Source: Prochilodus magdalenae (Eukaryota > Chordata > Actinopteri > Characiformes > Prochilodontidae). From it: DNA of 64,000 nt. Shown here in pieces: positions 1 through 9,700 of the stretch. Position numbers and translations under genes: made by a program. The stretch covers positions 57,501 through 121,500 of the forward strand of contig JAMWET010003556.1 of assembly GCA_024036415.1 (NCBI GenBank), in the 5' to 3' direction. Every line of letters begins with the position of its first letter. The first letter of the stretch is position 1. The notes beneath the pieces were generated by a model. The model had not been told where the DNA came from and searched no databases. It was given only the letters and a program-made list of their open reading frames with translations.

Positions 1-26
1 TCTCTTTGTCTGCCTCTCTTTCTCTC

Positions 27-81
<55 letters not shown>

Positions 82-148
82 CTCTGTCTCTCTGTTGTCT
101 CTCTCTCTCTCTCTCTCTCTCTCACACTCTGTCTCTATGTCTCTCTGT

Positions 149-184
<36 letters not shown>

Positions 185-316
185 TCTTTCTCTCTCTTAT
201 CCTCTCTCTTTCTCTATCTCTCTCTGTGGAGAACTTCTCCTTGTTCTCTCTTTTTCTATCTCTCTCTCTCTCTGTCTGTCTCTGTCTTTGTCTGCCTCTC
301 TCTCTCTCTCTCTCTC

Positions 317-413
<97 letters not shown>

Positions 414-434
414 CTCTGTCTCTCTCTCTCTCTG
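1..434. repeat. (TC)n microsatellite
   Basis: About 430 bp of almost pure CT/TC dinucleotide with occasional TGTC, TATC and TTTC interruptions. Serine/leucine-rich frames run through it in several registers, as expected for a dinucleotide repeat, so none is a gene. It runs straight into a degraded transposase remnant on its right side. Confidence 0.97.
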
Positions 435-670
435 ACGATGACCCGCTGCCATTCAGAGTCACTCTATGGCAACAGTCTTTGGCGACGTTGACGTGGTGTT
501 AAGGGAAATCGTCTTAGCAGTCTGGCTGCATGTAGTCCTGCATTGCGCAGCCATCTGGCAATGGTGCTGGCACCAACAGGATGAGTCTTGGAGGGTATTC
601 CTGCTCGCCGAATGTCCACAATCATGACTGTTGGGTCAGTCAGCGTTACAGCGATAAGGCTCACCCTTAC
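428..670 (-). pseudogene. Tc1/mariner-type transposase fragment
   Basis: The minus strand encodes a stretch containing GASTIARWLRNAGLHAARLL followed by PLTPRQRRQRLLP. This matches the layout of the second helix-turn-helix and the following linker of Tc1-like transposases (an xSxxTIxRxLxxAGLxxRxP-type motif, then LTPRHRxxRL). A stop codon follows at about 466, then a short stretch ending EWQRV that resembles the next Tc1 block, before the TC microsatellite cuts it off. No catalytic DDE residues remain. It is a dead fragment; the exact Tc1 subfamily is not determined. Confidence 0.6.
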
Positions 671-1811
671 CTACGTCAGGTGCTTAGCCGAGCTTGAAAC
701 GTCCTCACGTCTCACAACGTCAAACCATCCGCCAAGGTTCTTTCCTGTCTGTTGATTCATTCTGGGAGCAACCATTCAGAAAGGAGGTTAATGAGAGATG
801 CTCTCCGACTTTTAATCAAAAGTCCTGAACCTTAAAGATGAGCAAGGGAAACTACTGTGTGCCCATTAAAGCCTGAGTAGCCTGTTTAGGTACCTAGTAA
901 ACGCAGCCTAGTACGGGTTCTTATTTAAATGTGTCGAGTTATTGCGCATGAATACAATGTGTTATCAGAAAAGCTCAGAGCTCAGGTTTTTGCTGTCTAG
1001 GGTTTGGATTTCAGTGGTTGCCAGTTCAGCCTGTGTTGCTGAATGAGATGTAGGCAGTCCCTTTCAAGACTGGCATAAGTCCAGTGGGAACCGAACGACT
1101 CTTCTCACATTCGAGATCATTAATTACCAAACCAGTCAAGATGCCCCTACATGTCATTTTCAAAGTCTGTTCATGAAACTTTAATATCGACCGGCTGAGT
1201 GATGTATCGGCTGGGCCCTGATTTACAGACAGGCCCTTTAAACACAAGCTACCCCACCTTAAAGCCGGAGATGTGTTCGGGCCTGTCACAGATCTCCGGT
1301 ATCGTCATATCTTAGTGGCTGTGTACTGCAGGATCATAAAGGGATGGGAGTGAGTAAAAAAGGTGTAGCCCTTTGGCTGTGTGAACCGGTAAAGGATTGT
1401 AGTGTATTATTGAAGCTTATTTTATAACTGACTGTACGGGCTAAGTGAGCGTAGTAGAAAATATACGAATTGTTACATGATGGAATCAACCAAAAGGTTA
1501 TTAGCCTCAGCATATTATTTTGAGTAAATCTTTTTTCTTTTTTTTCATTTCATGTTATAATCAATTGTGATAGTAAATTATACTACTGTACAGGAAATTG
1601 TAAATACAGTATGTACCAAGTCAATATGATTGTCTTTTTTGGGGAAAAGATCTATTAAATATGTATACTGAAAATCCTATCTATATTTTGAGTATTGCTT
1701 ATTCACTGCTGTTAGCATTAGCAGGCTGAGTAGAATGGTATGCCTGCCACAAGCAAGACCGAAACCCACTTCAACCAACTACAGTCGGCTCCAGTCTCAG
1801 ACCTGGCCATG
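671..1811. other. Intergenic sequence, no recognised feature
   Basis: AT-rich noncoding sequence with frequent stops on both strands. I see no splice-bounded coding segment, RNA gene or clear repeat here. Confidence 0.6.
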
Positions 1812-1813
1812 TA

Positions 1814-2346
1814 CAGGGGTCGGACAATGAAACTGAAACACCTGGTTTTAGACCACAGTCATTTATTAGTATGGTGTAGGGCCTCCTTCTGCGGTTAATA
1901 CAGCGTCAGGTGGTCTTGGGAATGACATATACTGCGTCCTGCACAGTGGTCAGAGGGATGTTAAGCCATTCTTCTTGCAGGATAGTGGCCAGGTCACTAC
2001 GTGATGCTGGTGGAGGTTCGTCCTTCTTGGTGGTATGCTGACATTACCCTGGATACCGTGGCTCTTGATACATCACAAAGACTTGCTGTCTTGGTCACAG
2101 ATGCGCCAGCAAGACGTGCACCAACAGTTTGTCCTCTTTTGAACTCTGGTATGTCACCCATAATGTTGTGTGCATTGCAGTATTCTGAGCAGAACTGTGC
2201 TCTTACCTGCTAACTGAACCTTCACACTCTGCTCTTACTGGTACAATGTGCAATTAATGAAGATTGGCCACCAGACTGGTCCAATTTAGCCATGAGACCT
2301 CCCACACTAAAATGACAGGTGTTTCAGTTTCATTGTCCAACCCCTG
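1814..2346 (-). mobile_element. Tc1/mariner element, internally deleted, with intact TIRs
   Basis: The ends CAGGGGTCGGACAATGAAAC and GTTTCATTGTCCAACCCCTG are inverted terminal repeats that continue inward for about 30 bp, and each end is flanked by TA, the Tc1/mariner target duplication. On the minus strand, 2213-2013 encodes a Tc1 N-terminal helix-turn-helix region (GARLAGASVTKTASLCDVSR, then TVSRVMSAYHQEGRT). 1990-1890 encodes the transposase C-terminus (EEWLNIPLTTVQDAV). The DDE catalytic core between them is gone, with the junction near 2008-2014. Autonomous Tc1-like elements are about 1.2-1.6 kb, so well over half the coding region is deleted. This is a non-autonomous derivative that could in principle still be mobilised in trans. 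Confidence 0.9.
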
Positions 2347-2348
2347 TA

Positions 2349-3640
2349 ACTACAAGTATCAAGATTCTTTTTTAAGATTGTTGTTATTCTCTTATTATTG
2401 TTTTATTTATTTATTTAATTAATTATTTCAATTTCAGAGGCACATTCATTCACAACCACAGTGTTGTTGAACATACCTCCCTTTGCATAAGAACCCCAGT
2501 AGAGGTGCGCGTAGAACACCTCAAGATGAACACCGCGAACACGCCTAGGCCACAAAACTGGAGCAGAGCTTTGACGCCTTTTCCAATCCTGACTTTGATG
2601 TTGGATGATTATCCACCGTTCATATGTTTTGGGAATATTTTGGATCAAGCTGAAAAAGTAAACCATTTTCAGTTCCAAATGTCCCCAATCGACAAAACGG
2701 TGAGCTCTCCGAAACATTCCAGTCGCAAGTTACGCCAAATTCAGGCCTCAAGATTATTACTGTGTTTCATGACTACGTCAGATTAGCACCACAGATCCTG
2801 TGCTAGACCTCCCGTGTCTTGTGGGTGGGGAGCCTGGCTCGACCAATCATCATCCTCATCCTTGTGCAAGGTCATAGATCCTGGGGATGTCATCGGGAGT
2901 CAAGGAAGTGTCGATCACAGCTGCAGAAGCGCTATGTGTGATACAGATGGGACGACGATGATTATGGAGCCATCCCTGGATGCCACATGAAGGACAATAT
3001 GGACTGTCTATCCTTCAAAGAGAACTTGAGGTAACGAATGTGGTTGAAGTCATGGTCGCAGTGAGCTTGTTGTTCTCCAGCTGCTGTGATCGGAGCTGAG
3101 CCATTACCTTTTAGGTAACGTTGTTTCGTGTTGCAGTGCTGTGAACCTCAGAGCGGATGTCAGTGTGATGTATGTGATCTGTGACTCATTGTTCCACCTG
3201 TCAGCTGCAGTGTTTAGATATGCTCCGTGTTTAGATACGCTTGCCAGACAGCACCCTGTCCTCCTATTGGTCAATGTCAAGGAACACAATGGCAAGGAAT
3301 TCACCAAGCCCCTTTGAACTGTTACATATCAAAATATGAGCACCAGTTTATTAATTTATACCAGTGGATTATTATAATGAATTAGTAAGCTCTGAAATAA
3401 TGTAATATATGAACTAATTAAACCTTCCTATAACTATATAAACAAACAGTCAGTTTTACACTCCTAACTGAATCCATTCAAACCAGTTGTGTCATATTTG
3501 ATCCGTGTTCTCGGAACAAAGCATGATGGGCAGGAGCTATTGAAATTTCTTCTGATCAGATTGATTGAATCAGTGGATGAATGGACTCCAGGTGGTGGCT
3601 TGGTTTTTGCCAAACAGTTACTGTGGTGTTTTGTGTGGCT
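2349..3640. other. Intergenic sequence, no recognised feature
   Basis: Noncoding sequence of mixed composition. Short open frames exist on both strands but none shows a domain, codon bias or splice context. No repeat was recognised. Confidence 0.5.
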
Positions 3641-3644
3641 GCAA

Positions 3645-3985
3645 AGGTGGTGATAAGTCATTGCTATGGTATCCCCGGTGGTTGCTAGGGTGTTGCTGGG
3701 TAGTTCCGTCTGTGCTACAAACTGGATACTTGGGTGTTGCTGGGTGATTTTGCGGTGGGAGCTAGGTGTTTGCTTGGGTGTTGTTAGGAGTGTTGGTATG
3801 TGATTGCTTGGGGTTTGTCTGATGGTTACCAAGGAGTGGCCAGAGTGTTACTAGGTGGTTTGTTTGGATGTTGCTGAGTGGTTGCAAAGGTGTTTCTAAG
3901 TGGTTGCAAGGGTGTTGCTAGGTGGCTGCTTGGGTGTTACTGTGGTTCTCCACATGGTTAACAGGGTGTTGCTGATGCCCACCAT
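3645..3985. repeat. Degenerate GTTGCTAGG-type minisatellite
   Basis: A loosely tandem run of GGTGTTGCTAGG / GGTGGTTGCTTGG motifs, each roughly 10-12 bp. The units have diverged enough that no exact period holds throughout. Similar repeats are common in fish genomes. No coding potential. Confidence 0.7.
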
Positions 3986-4054
3986 TCCCAATCAGATCAG
4001 GTATTCTACAGTTTTGACGGTGTCAGTATTTCAATCATTTTACTTTGGCGGACA

Positions 4055-4060
<6 letters not shown>

Positions 4061-4100
<40 letters not shown>
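4061..4100. repeat. (TA)n microsatellite
   Basis: About 20 TA dinucleotides in a row, followed to 4210 by AT-rich sequence with further TATA blocks. Confidence 0.95.
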
Positions 4101-4103
<3 letters not shown>

Positions 4104-4299
4104 ATATTTTACATTGCTTTAATGTATATATGGTATTATATATATTGGTAATTTATTTTATATAATATTATATATCAATATATATATAGATATATATGAA
4201 ATATAATACTATATAGATATACTACTGGTTTTCCAAAGGTACTGTTTTTTCTGTTTGTCACCTACAATCAATATAAGCGAATGAAAAAAATAAAAAAAG

Positions 4300-4344
4300 T
4301 GTTATTATTATTATTATTATTATTAACATTATTATTATTATTAA
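4300..4344. repeat. (TTA)n microsatellite
   Basis: Tandem ATT/TTA trinucleotides with one short interruption. Confidence 0.9.
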
Positions 4345-4611
4345 TGTGGCTGGGTGATTGCTATGGTAGTGGATCAGTATGCCTTTCTGTGCTATGTTTT
4401 CCTGTTCTCCGGGGTTGTCAAGTGGAGGTGAACTGGTAAATTGCACTAGAATAAGATGTTTACATGGGTATCTGCCCTGCAAGGAGTTGTTAAGGGTGAT
4501 TCCTGCAGCACCTCCCGTGACCCAGAAGAAGTGATGATAGCACCAAGTCGGCACAAACCTACACCAGAAGAAGCTGGTGCACATGTTTTCAGTGACAAAT
4601 ATTAAAAGAAC

Positions 4612-4994
4612 GGTAACACTTTAGAATAAAGCTACCTTTGCAGGGAGTTTATGAATGGCTTACTAATGGTTATAAATAAAGTCATAAACGTCTTAAAGTA
4701 CGCAGTTACAACACATAAATAAGATGGTGACCTGTTGCTAGTCTAACAATGAACACAAACTGCTCAGATTTTAATGTTTACTGACCTTACTTCATCTTTT
4801 TCATCAGTCATTCAACTCTGTCAGCTGTAATTCATTTTCATATACATCATTTGGAAGAGCTAATTTTTGTCCTTTTTATTAATGTGTTATAACTGCTTAT
4901 TAACACTTTGTAAAGTGTTTATGACCTAGCTGATAAGTCATAATAGTCTATTTTTAAACCATTAATAAAGGTAGACTTATACTAAAGTGGTACC
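4612..4994. mobile_element. hAT-type MITE with 8-bp target duplication
   Basis: The left end GGTAACACTTTAGAATAA and the reverse complement of the right end, GGTACCACTTTAGTATAA, match at 15 of 18 positions. The 8 bp outside each end are AAAAGAAC (4604-4611) and AAAACAAC (4995-5002), one mismatch apart. An 8-bp target duplication is characteristic of the hAT superfamily. The 383-bp element has no coding capacity and is AT-rich, so it is a non-autonomous MITE. Confidence 0.8.
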
Positions 4995-5002
4995 AAAACA
5001 AC

Positions 5003-6110
5003 ATATGACATCATTTCCTCTGAGGGTGGAGGGGATGCTTTGACTGATAATCACCAAAACCTAGTCTGTTTTATCGTACAGGTTTAAGCTATGACCAAGC
5101 CCTAATACCATGGGTAGGGTCCAGTTCTAGTAAGTCAGTCTGCTTCTGCTCCATTGCACTGCTGTTGCATCTTTACACCACTAAATCCAAACCTCCAGGC
5201 CTCGGTGCCTCCACCTTTGTCCTCATAAGAAGTTATCCCTGTTCAAATTCCATCCATTCCTATCCGAAACTCTGCTTCCCAAAACGTCTTTTCATTCCTG
5301 TCGTCAGCACACATGCCTAAGCTGCTCACGTCAGGCCATAGCCTCACGGCCTCCTGCCAAGCTGCCAATTGAAAGGCAGAGTCGCTGGTGTAAATCATCT
5401 GTCACTGCTACCTCAGCGGACCCTGTCGGACAGCTACATCTGCTCCGTTCCCGTCCCCTGCTGCAGGGATTCACTTTTCCAGGCGCATACTGAACTCTTC
5501 GGAGCAGCCCGGCGTTTTCTCTGATGTAGAACACCAGTCATCGGATACACTGCCACATGCCGAAAATCAGACTGCATTTCAGGCCTGATTCCCGCTTGTG
5601 TCATTACCGTTTAGGCAGTGCATAGACCTAATCTGAAAGGAGGCTGCTTATAGTCTGACGGTCCAAAAAAAGAAATGGCGAGAATTGATACATTCAGATA
5701 AGGATATTTAGTTTGGCTGCTATAGATGATCCACAGACTTTCTGATCTATCAGACTTTCACACTTCCTGGTGTCACTTAATCACAGCTGGTAGTCAGCAC
5801 CATCACGGTGAGGCGTAGGAGACTGTAGGAGTAGGTGTAGATTCTGTGTTGAAGTTTAAAGTTTAGTGTTGCATGCGATTGATATTTAGCTGCATGTCAA
5901 AGCATCCGCAGGGGACCACTGAAACGCAGCGTTAGTGGATTTTTCAATGAGCTAGTCGAGTGTGGGGGCCAACATCCGTCACACCCCCATCCTGAATACT
6001 CTTCCCCTGGCTTACAGTTGCGAATGTTATCAGATGAATCATGCACATCAGGGCCATCCATCTACAACCCTGGGAGGAGGTTCCAAGGTCATAGGTAGAC
6101 GCATAGGGTG
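5003..6110. other. Intergenic sequence, no recognised feature
   Basis: Noncoding sequence with stops in all frames. I see no repeat, splice-bounded exon or RNA gene. Confidence 0.5.
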
Positions 6111-6292
6111 GTTGGTGTAGCTCAGCGGATAACACCACTACCAAGGGGGTTCGAATCCCGGTCTGGGTGACTGTGCTGTGCTACACCAATAAGGGGCCTT
6201 GGGCAAGACTCCTAACCCTACATTGGCCTACCTGTAATATGATTAACCTTGTAAGTCGCTCTGGGTAAGAGCTCCAGCTAGATACCGTATAT
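6111..6292 (+). mobile_element. tRNA-derived SINE, family A
   Basis: The head has a polymerase III A box (TGGTGTAGCTCAGCGG) and a B box (GGTTCGAATCC) spaced as in a tRNA gene. The body reads CTACACCAATAAG...CTTGGGCAAGACTCCTAAC, and the tail is GTAAGTCGCTCTGGGTAAGAG. Other copies in this window lie near 9001, 20396, 21871, 25290 and 49791. The tRNA part lacks a good acceptor stem and anticodon arm, so this is a SINE and not a functional tRNA gene. Confidence 0.85.
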
Positions 6293-7480
6293 GCAGGTGG
6301 CTAACTTTTTAAGAATGTAAATATATATTCATAAACAAATGCATTAAAATTAGCATACATCCAAATTATATCACTTATACTTGTGCAGTTAAAAATGATG
6401 GTTTTGTGTGGAAAATTTTTTTAAAAATTAGCTACCTTGCTAACTCTGCTTGGGGGTTCTTTAGGAAGTGAAATTCAGGATGGGAATGTGAGCCTAGGCT
6501 TCATACCAGCAGTAGTTAATTCCGACTTCTGATATTAATTATATTTTGCTTGATTTTCATTTTATTTTTTGTTTTGAGTAACTTCTTTTTGATTATGTTT
6601 AAAAGAACTGGTCAGCATGTCTTTCAGCAGTAGAGAACATACAAGCTCCAGATGTATGTCATTACACGGTAATGTTAAATACAGAAGCTTTAATAATGGT
6701 AATTCAGATTATAAGCAGCCTTGGATTAGCCACTAGCATAATGCTAATGTCCACTGGCATCTCTTTGGAAATCAAGTTTTGGAAATGAAGTAGCTTGTTA
6801 GCCTATTAGCCTATTTCGGGCCCCGGCTGGTGAGGATGGAGTATGGTTCCATAAAGCAGACTGCTATACTGTTCACACTCCATGACTTAGCTTCTTGGAA
6901 TCTGGAATCTTGACTGATCAGAGTCATAGAATGTTTCACCAGGAGGAATCCCTGACGAGGAAAATGAGGAAGTCTCCCCTGCTCTTTCGAATCTGGTGTC
7001 CGCGCTCCCATTGGCTTTAGCCCGTTGCCACACTCACTGCCAGTCACAACACTTTTCACCCAACACTTACAGGTCTGAACTCCCTGACAGGTCCAGAGAT
7101 TTAGCCTGCTAGATATCTTCCATCTGTAGCGAATCAGCATGTCTCCCAGACGGTGTCTTTGAATGAATCACAGATAGCAATTGGGAGCCAATTTGCGAGC
7201 CCTTTCTCGGCAATCTCCAAAAACTGTCAACAAGTGGAAAATCAGGGCTAAAATTGCATGGCTTGAACTCAGTTTCGCAAAGAACAGAAAGTGGAAACAG
7301 CTTAATAAGAGCCTGTAACAGCAGCTGGCCATGCTGAACTGGCAGTTCTTCATTTTATAGACAAAGATTTCAGAAATAACAAGCATTTTCATTTCATTGG
7401 TGGAGTGCAGGGGAGCTTTTTTGCATGATGCTGACCAAACATGAGCTTTAAGCTTCAACTAAACCATGGAGCAGCCAGAA
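6293..7480. other. Intergenic sequence, no recognised feature
   Basis: AT-rich noncoding DNA with short unsupported frames on the minus strand. No recognised repeat. Confidence 0.5.
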
Positions 7481-7866
7481 GTTTCAAGTTCAAGTTTCAA
7501 GTTTCAGGTTTATTTGTCATATGCACAACATGCCAGGACATTTATGCATTGAAATGAGGCTCAGGTTGATACTCTACAGGTGGACAACACTATATACATA
7601 CTACACATATTAAAATAAAGAGATATAAAAGTTATATATTAAATAAATACAAAATACACAAAATATAAATAAATTGCAGAATGTACAGAGACAGGAGGGA
7701 TCTGTAGAAATTCTCTGACGTACATTTTTGAGACTAGGATGGTCTGAGAGGGAGCGGAGATATAATATAAATATGTATGTTTATGTCTATTCCTGTTGTA
7801 TAAAGTGACTTAGTGATGTTGTCCATAGCAGTGCTATATAGAGTATTAATAATAAAGTGTCCGAGT
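7481..7866 (-). mobile_element. 3' end of a Rex1/L2-like LINE
   Basis: This noncoding sequence lies directly downstream, on the minus strand, of a LINE reverse-transcriptase C-terminus (8323-8640) and of the GGT-rich minisatellite between them. At its far end it has short TTTCAAG-type tandem motifs (7481-7510). Terminal short tandem repeats are typical of L2/CR1/Rex1-clade LINE 3' ends. I infer that it is the 3' UTR of the same element. Confidence 0.6.
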
Positions 7867-7868
7867 GC

Positions 7869-8316
7869 AGTGGTGTTGGTGGTGTTGGTGGTGCTGGTAT
7901 TGGTAGTGTTGGTGGTATTAGTGGTATTGGTGGTGTTGGTGATATTGGTGGTATTGGTGGTGTTAGTGGTATTGGTGGTGTTGGTGGTATTAGTGGTATT
8001 GGTGGTGTCGGTGGTACTGGTGGTGTTAGTGGTATTGGTGGTGTTGGTGATGTTGTTGGTGGTATTAGTGGTATTGGTGGTGCTGGTATTGTTGATGGTA
8101 TTGGTGGTGTTGGTGGTATTAGTGGTATTGGTGGTGTCAGTGGTATTGGTGGTGTTGATGGTGTTAGTGGTGCCGGTATTGTTGCTGGTATTGTTGGTAT
8201 TGGTGGTGTTGGTGATGTTGTTGGTGGTGTTGGTGGTATTGGTGGTATTGGTGGTATTAGTGGTATTAGTGGTGTTGGTGATGTTGGTGGTATTAGTGGT
8301 ATTGGTGGTGTTGGTG
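7869..8316. repeat. GGT-rich trinucleotide-based minisatellite
   Basis: About 450 bp of GGTGTT, GGTATT and AGTGGT blocks arranged in 6-, 9- and 12-bp periods. Because the units are multiples of three, the plus strand reads as a Gly/Ile/Val-rich frame and the minus strand as a Pro/Ile/Thr-rich frame. Both are composition artefacts. The array begins a few bases beyond the stop codon of the LINE fragment, so it has grown inside that LINE's 3' UTR. Confidence 0.93.
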
Positions 8317-8322
8317 AAAGGC

Positions 8323-8640
8323 TCACAGCTTGTTCAGGAACCTGACGGCTTGTGGGTAGAAACTGTTCATTACTCAGTTTGTTCTGGCCTGGATGCTGCA
8401 GTACCTCCTGCCTGATGGCAGTAAGGTGAACAGGCCGTGTGCTGGGTGGCTGCAGACCAACCGGATCTTCTGGATTTTCCTCAGGCAGCGGGACCGGTAG
8501 ATGTCCTGCAGGTCTGGAAGTTTGCTGCCTATGATGGACTCCGCTGTCCTCACCGCTCTCTTCATGGCCTTGCGGTCGTGGGCAGTACAGCTGCCATACC
8601 AGACAGCGATGCAGGCCGTGAGGAAGCATCCTGCTCTAAG
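8323..8640 (-). pseudogene. LINE reverse-transcriptase C-terminal fragment (Rex1/L2-like)
   Basis: The minus strand reads CIAVWYGSCTAHDRKAMKRA, then LPDLQDIYRSRC, HPAHGLFTLLPSGRRY and NSFYPQAVRFLNKL before a stop at 8325-8323. This order (WYGN/SCTxxDRK, then LPxLxDxY, HPxHxLFxLLPSGRRYRS, SFFPxAVxxLN) is the conserved C-terminus after the RT domain in fish Rex1/L2-type non-LTR retrotransposons. An in-frame TGA interrupts the region just before the SFYPQA block, and the copy is 5'-truncated: no palm or YADD motif is present. It is therefore a dead insertion. Confidence 0.88.
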
Positions 8641-9000
8641 GACCTCAGAGACAGCATGAAGGTGGAGTAAACCTAGAGGATAGGATGTGGCTCCAAAATT
8701 CTTCCACCTGGTAACTGAAATTGATGAATCTGTCTCTCCAGTTAACAAGATGTTTTAAAGGCAGTCTGGATTTTGTCATCACCCAGTGAAGATGCTGCTG
8801 GTTTCTCTGGTTTCATTATGGTGTTTCTTTAAAGTGCCTTAATCAGTTCATTTTATAATCTGCTCCTAGCTTACCATCTAGATTCTACACAGCATCATTT
8901 TGGACGTTTCCAAAGCCTAATATTGGCAAACACAGCGAGTACTTATTATTGAACTTTCCATTTCATTAATTCTTCACCTAAACCTACTCTTCACTCATAG
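8641..9000. other. Intergenic sequence, no recognised feature
   Basis: Possibly a little more degraded LINE sequence up to about 8750, then AT-rich noncoding DNA. Confidence 0.4.
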
Positions 9001-9228
9001 TTGGTGTGGCTCAGCAGTTAACACCAATACGCACCAGAGAACTACCACCCCATGTGGGGGATGGGGGTTCGAATCCCAGTCTAGGTAGTAAAGGCTGAGT
9101 TACACCAATAAGAGTCTTTGGGCAAGACTCCTAACACTGAACTGGCCTATCTGTAAAACAAATAACTTTGTGAGTCACTCTGGATAAGAGTGTTAGCTAA
9201 ATGCTGTTAATGTAGAATGCAATGTAAA
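9001..9228 (+). mobile_element. tRNA-derived SINE, family A
   Basis: The head has TTGGTGTGGCTCAGCAG (A-box region) and GGTTCGAATCCC (B box). The shared body follows (TACACCAATAAGAGTCTTTG, then GGCAAGACTCCTAACACTG) and the tail is CACTCTGGATAAGAGTGTTAGC. It is the most complete family A copy in the window. Confidence 0.88.
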
Positions 9229-9273
9229 TCTATCCCAGTGCTCATTGGGCAGAAGGCAGTCTATCACAGTTGG

Positions 9274-9500
9274 CCAGTCATGGCCTGAAGGTTAGAGACC
9301 ACCCAGTCTTGTGAACCGAAGGTCACTGGTTCAATTTCTCGAACTGACAGTACATGATTGAAGGGCCTTTGAGCACAGCACTCAACTCTGGTTGCTCCGA
9401 CTGCTCCCTGGGTGCCTTGGATAAGCCTGCCTACTGCTCTGGACAGAAGTGCCCATTGCCCCCTAATGTGTGTGTTGGTGTTTCATGGGTTAAATGTGGT
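9274..9500 (+). mobile_element. SINE, family B
   Basis: A second SINE family whose head reads AGTCATGGCCTGAAGGTTAG and then GTCACTGGTTCAATTTC, a tRNA-like B-box region. The body contains GAGCACAGCACTCAACTC and GTGCCTTGGATAAG. It matches 19208-19370 (AGTCGTGGGCTGGAGGTTAG, GAGCAAGGCACCTAACCCTC). It is unlike family A apart from the general tRNA-derived plan. Confidence 0.75.
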
Positions 9501-9559
9501 TGACGAATCTCTTTCTGCACAAGCTCAAATAGCTCTGAATCCTAATTCTGAATCGCACC

Positions 9560-9700
9560 TAGGGGCAATTAAGTATCGTTAACTCACATGATAGAAATCA
9601 CACATGCCGAGGAAACCCACCCAGACACAGGGAGAACATGCTGACTCCACATAAAAAGGACAAACTGGGAATCGAACCCAGCCCCTTCATGAGACGTCCA
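9560..9700. repeat. Fish interspersed repeat (AAACCCACCCAGACACAGGG type)
   Basis: This contains GGGGCAATTAAG, GAGGAAACCCACCCAGACAC, GGGAGAACATGCTGACTCC and GGAATCGAACCCAG in order. That string of motifs recurs widely in teleost genomes as part of an interspersed repeat. I recognise the motif order but cannot assign the element class. Confidence 0.6.

Noticed and set aside
6111..6190. tRNA gene
   Set aside because: A and B boxes are present but the cloverleaf is not intact and the sequence continues into a shared SINE body and tail found at several other sites.
7787..8629. 280-codon proline-rich minus-strand protein
   Set aside because: It joins an out-of-frame piece of a LINE RT to the complement of a GGT minisatellite. 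The true LINE frame is different and ends at 8323.
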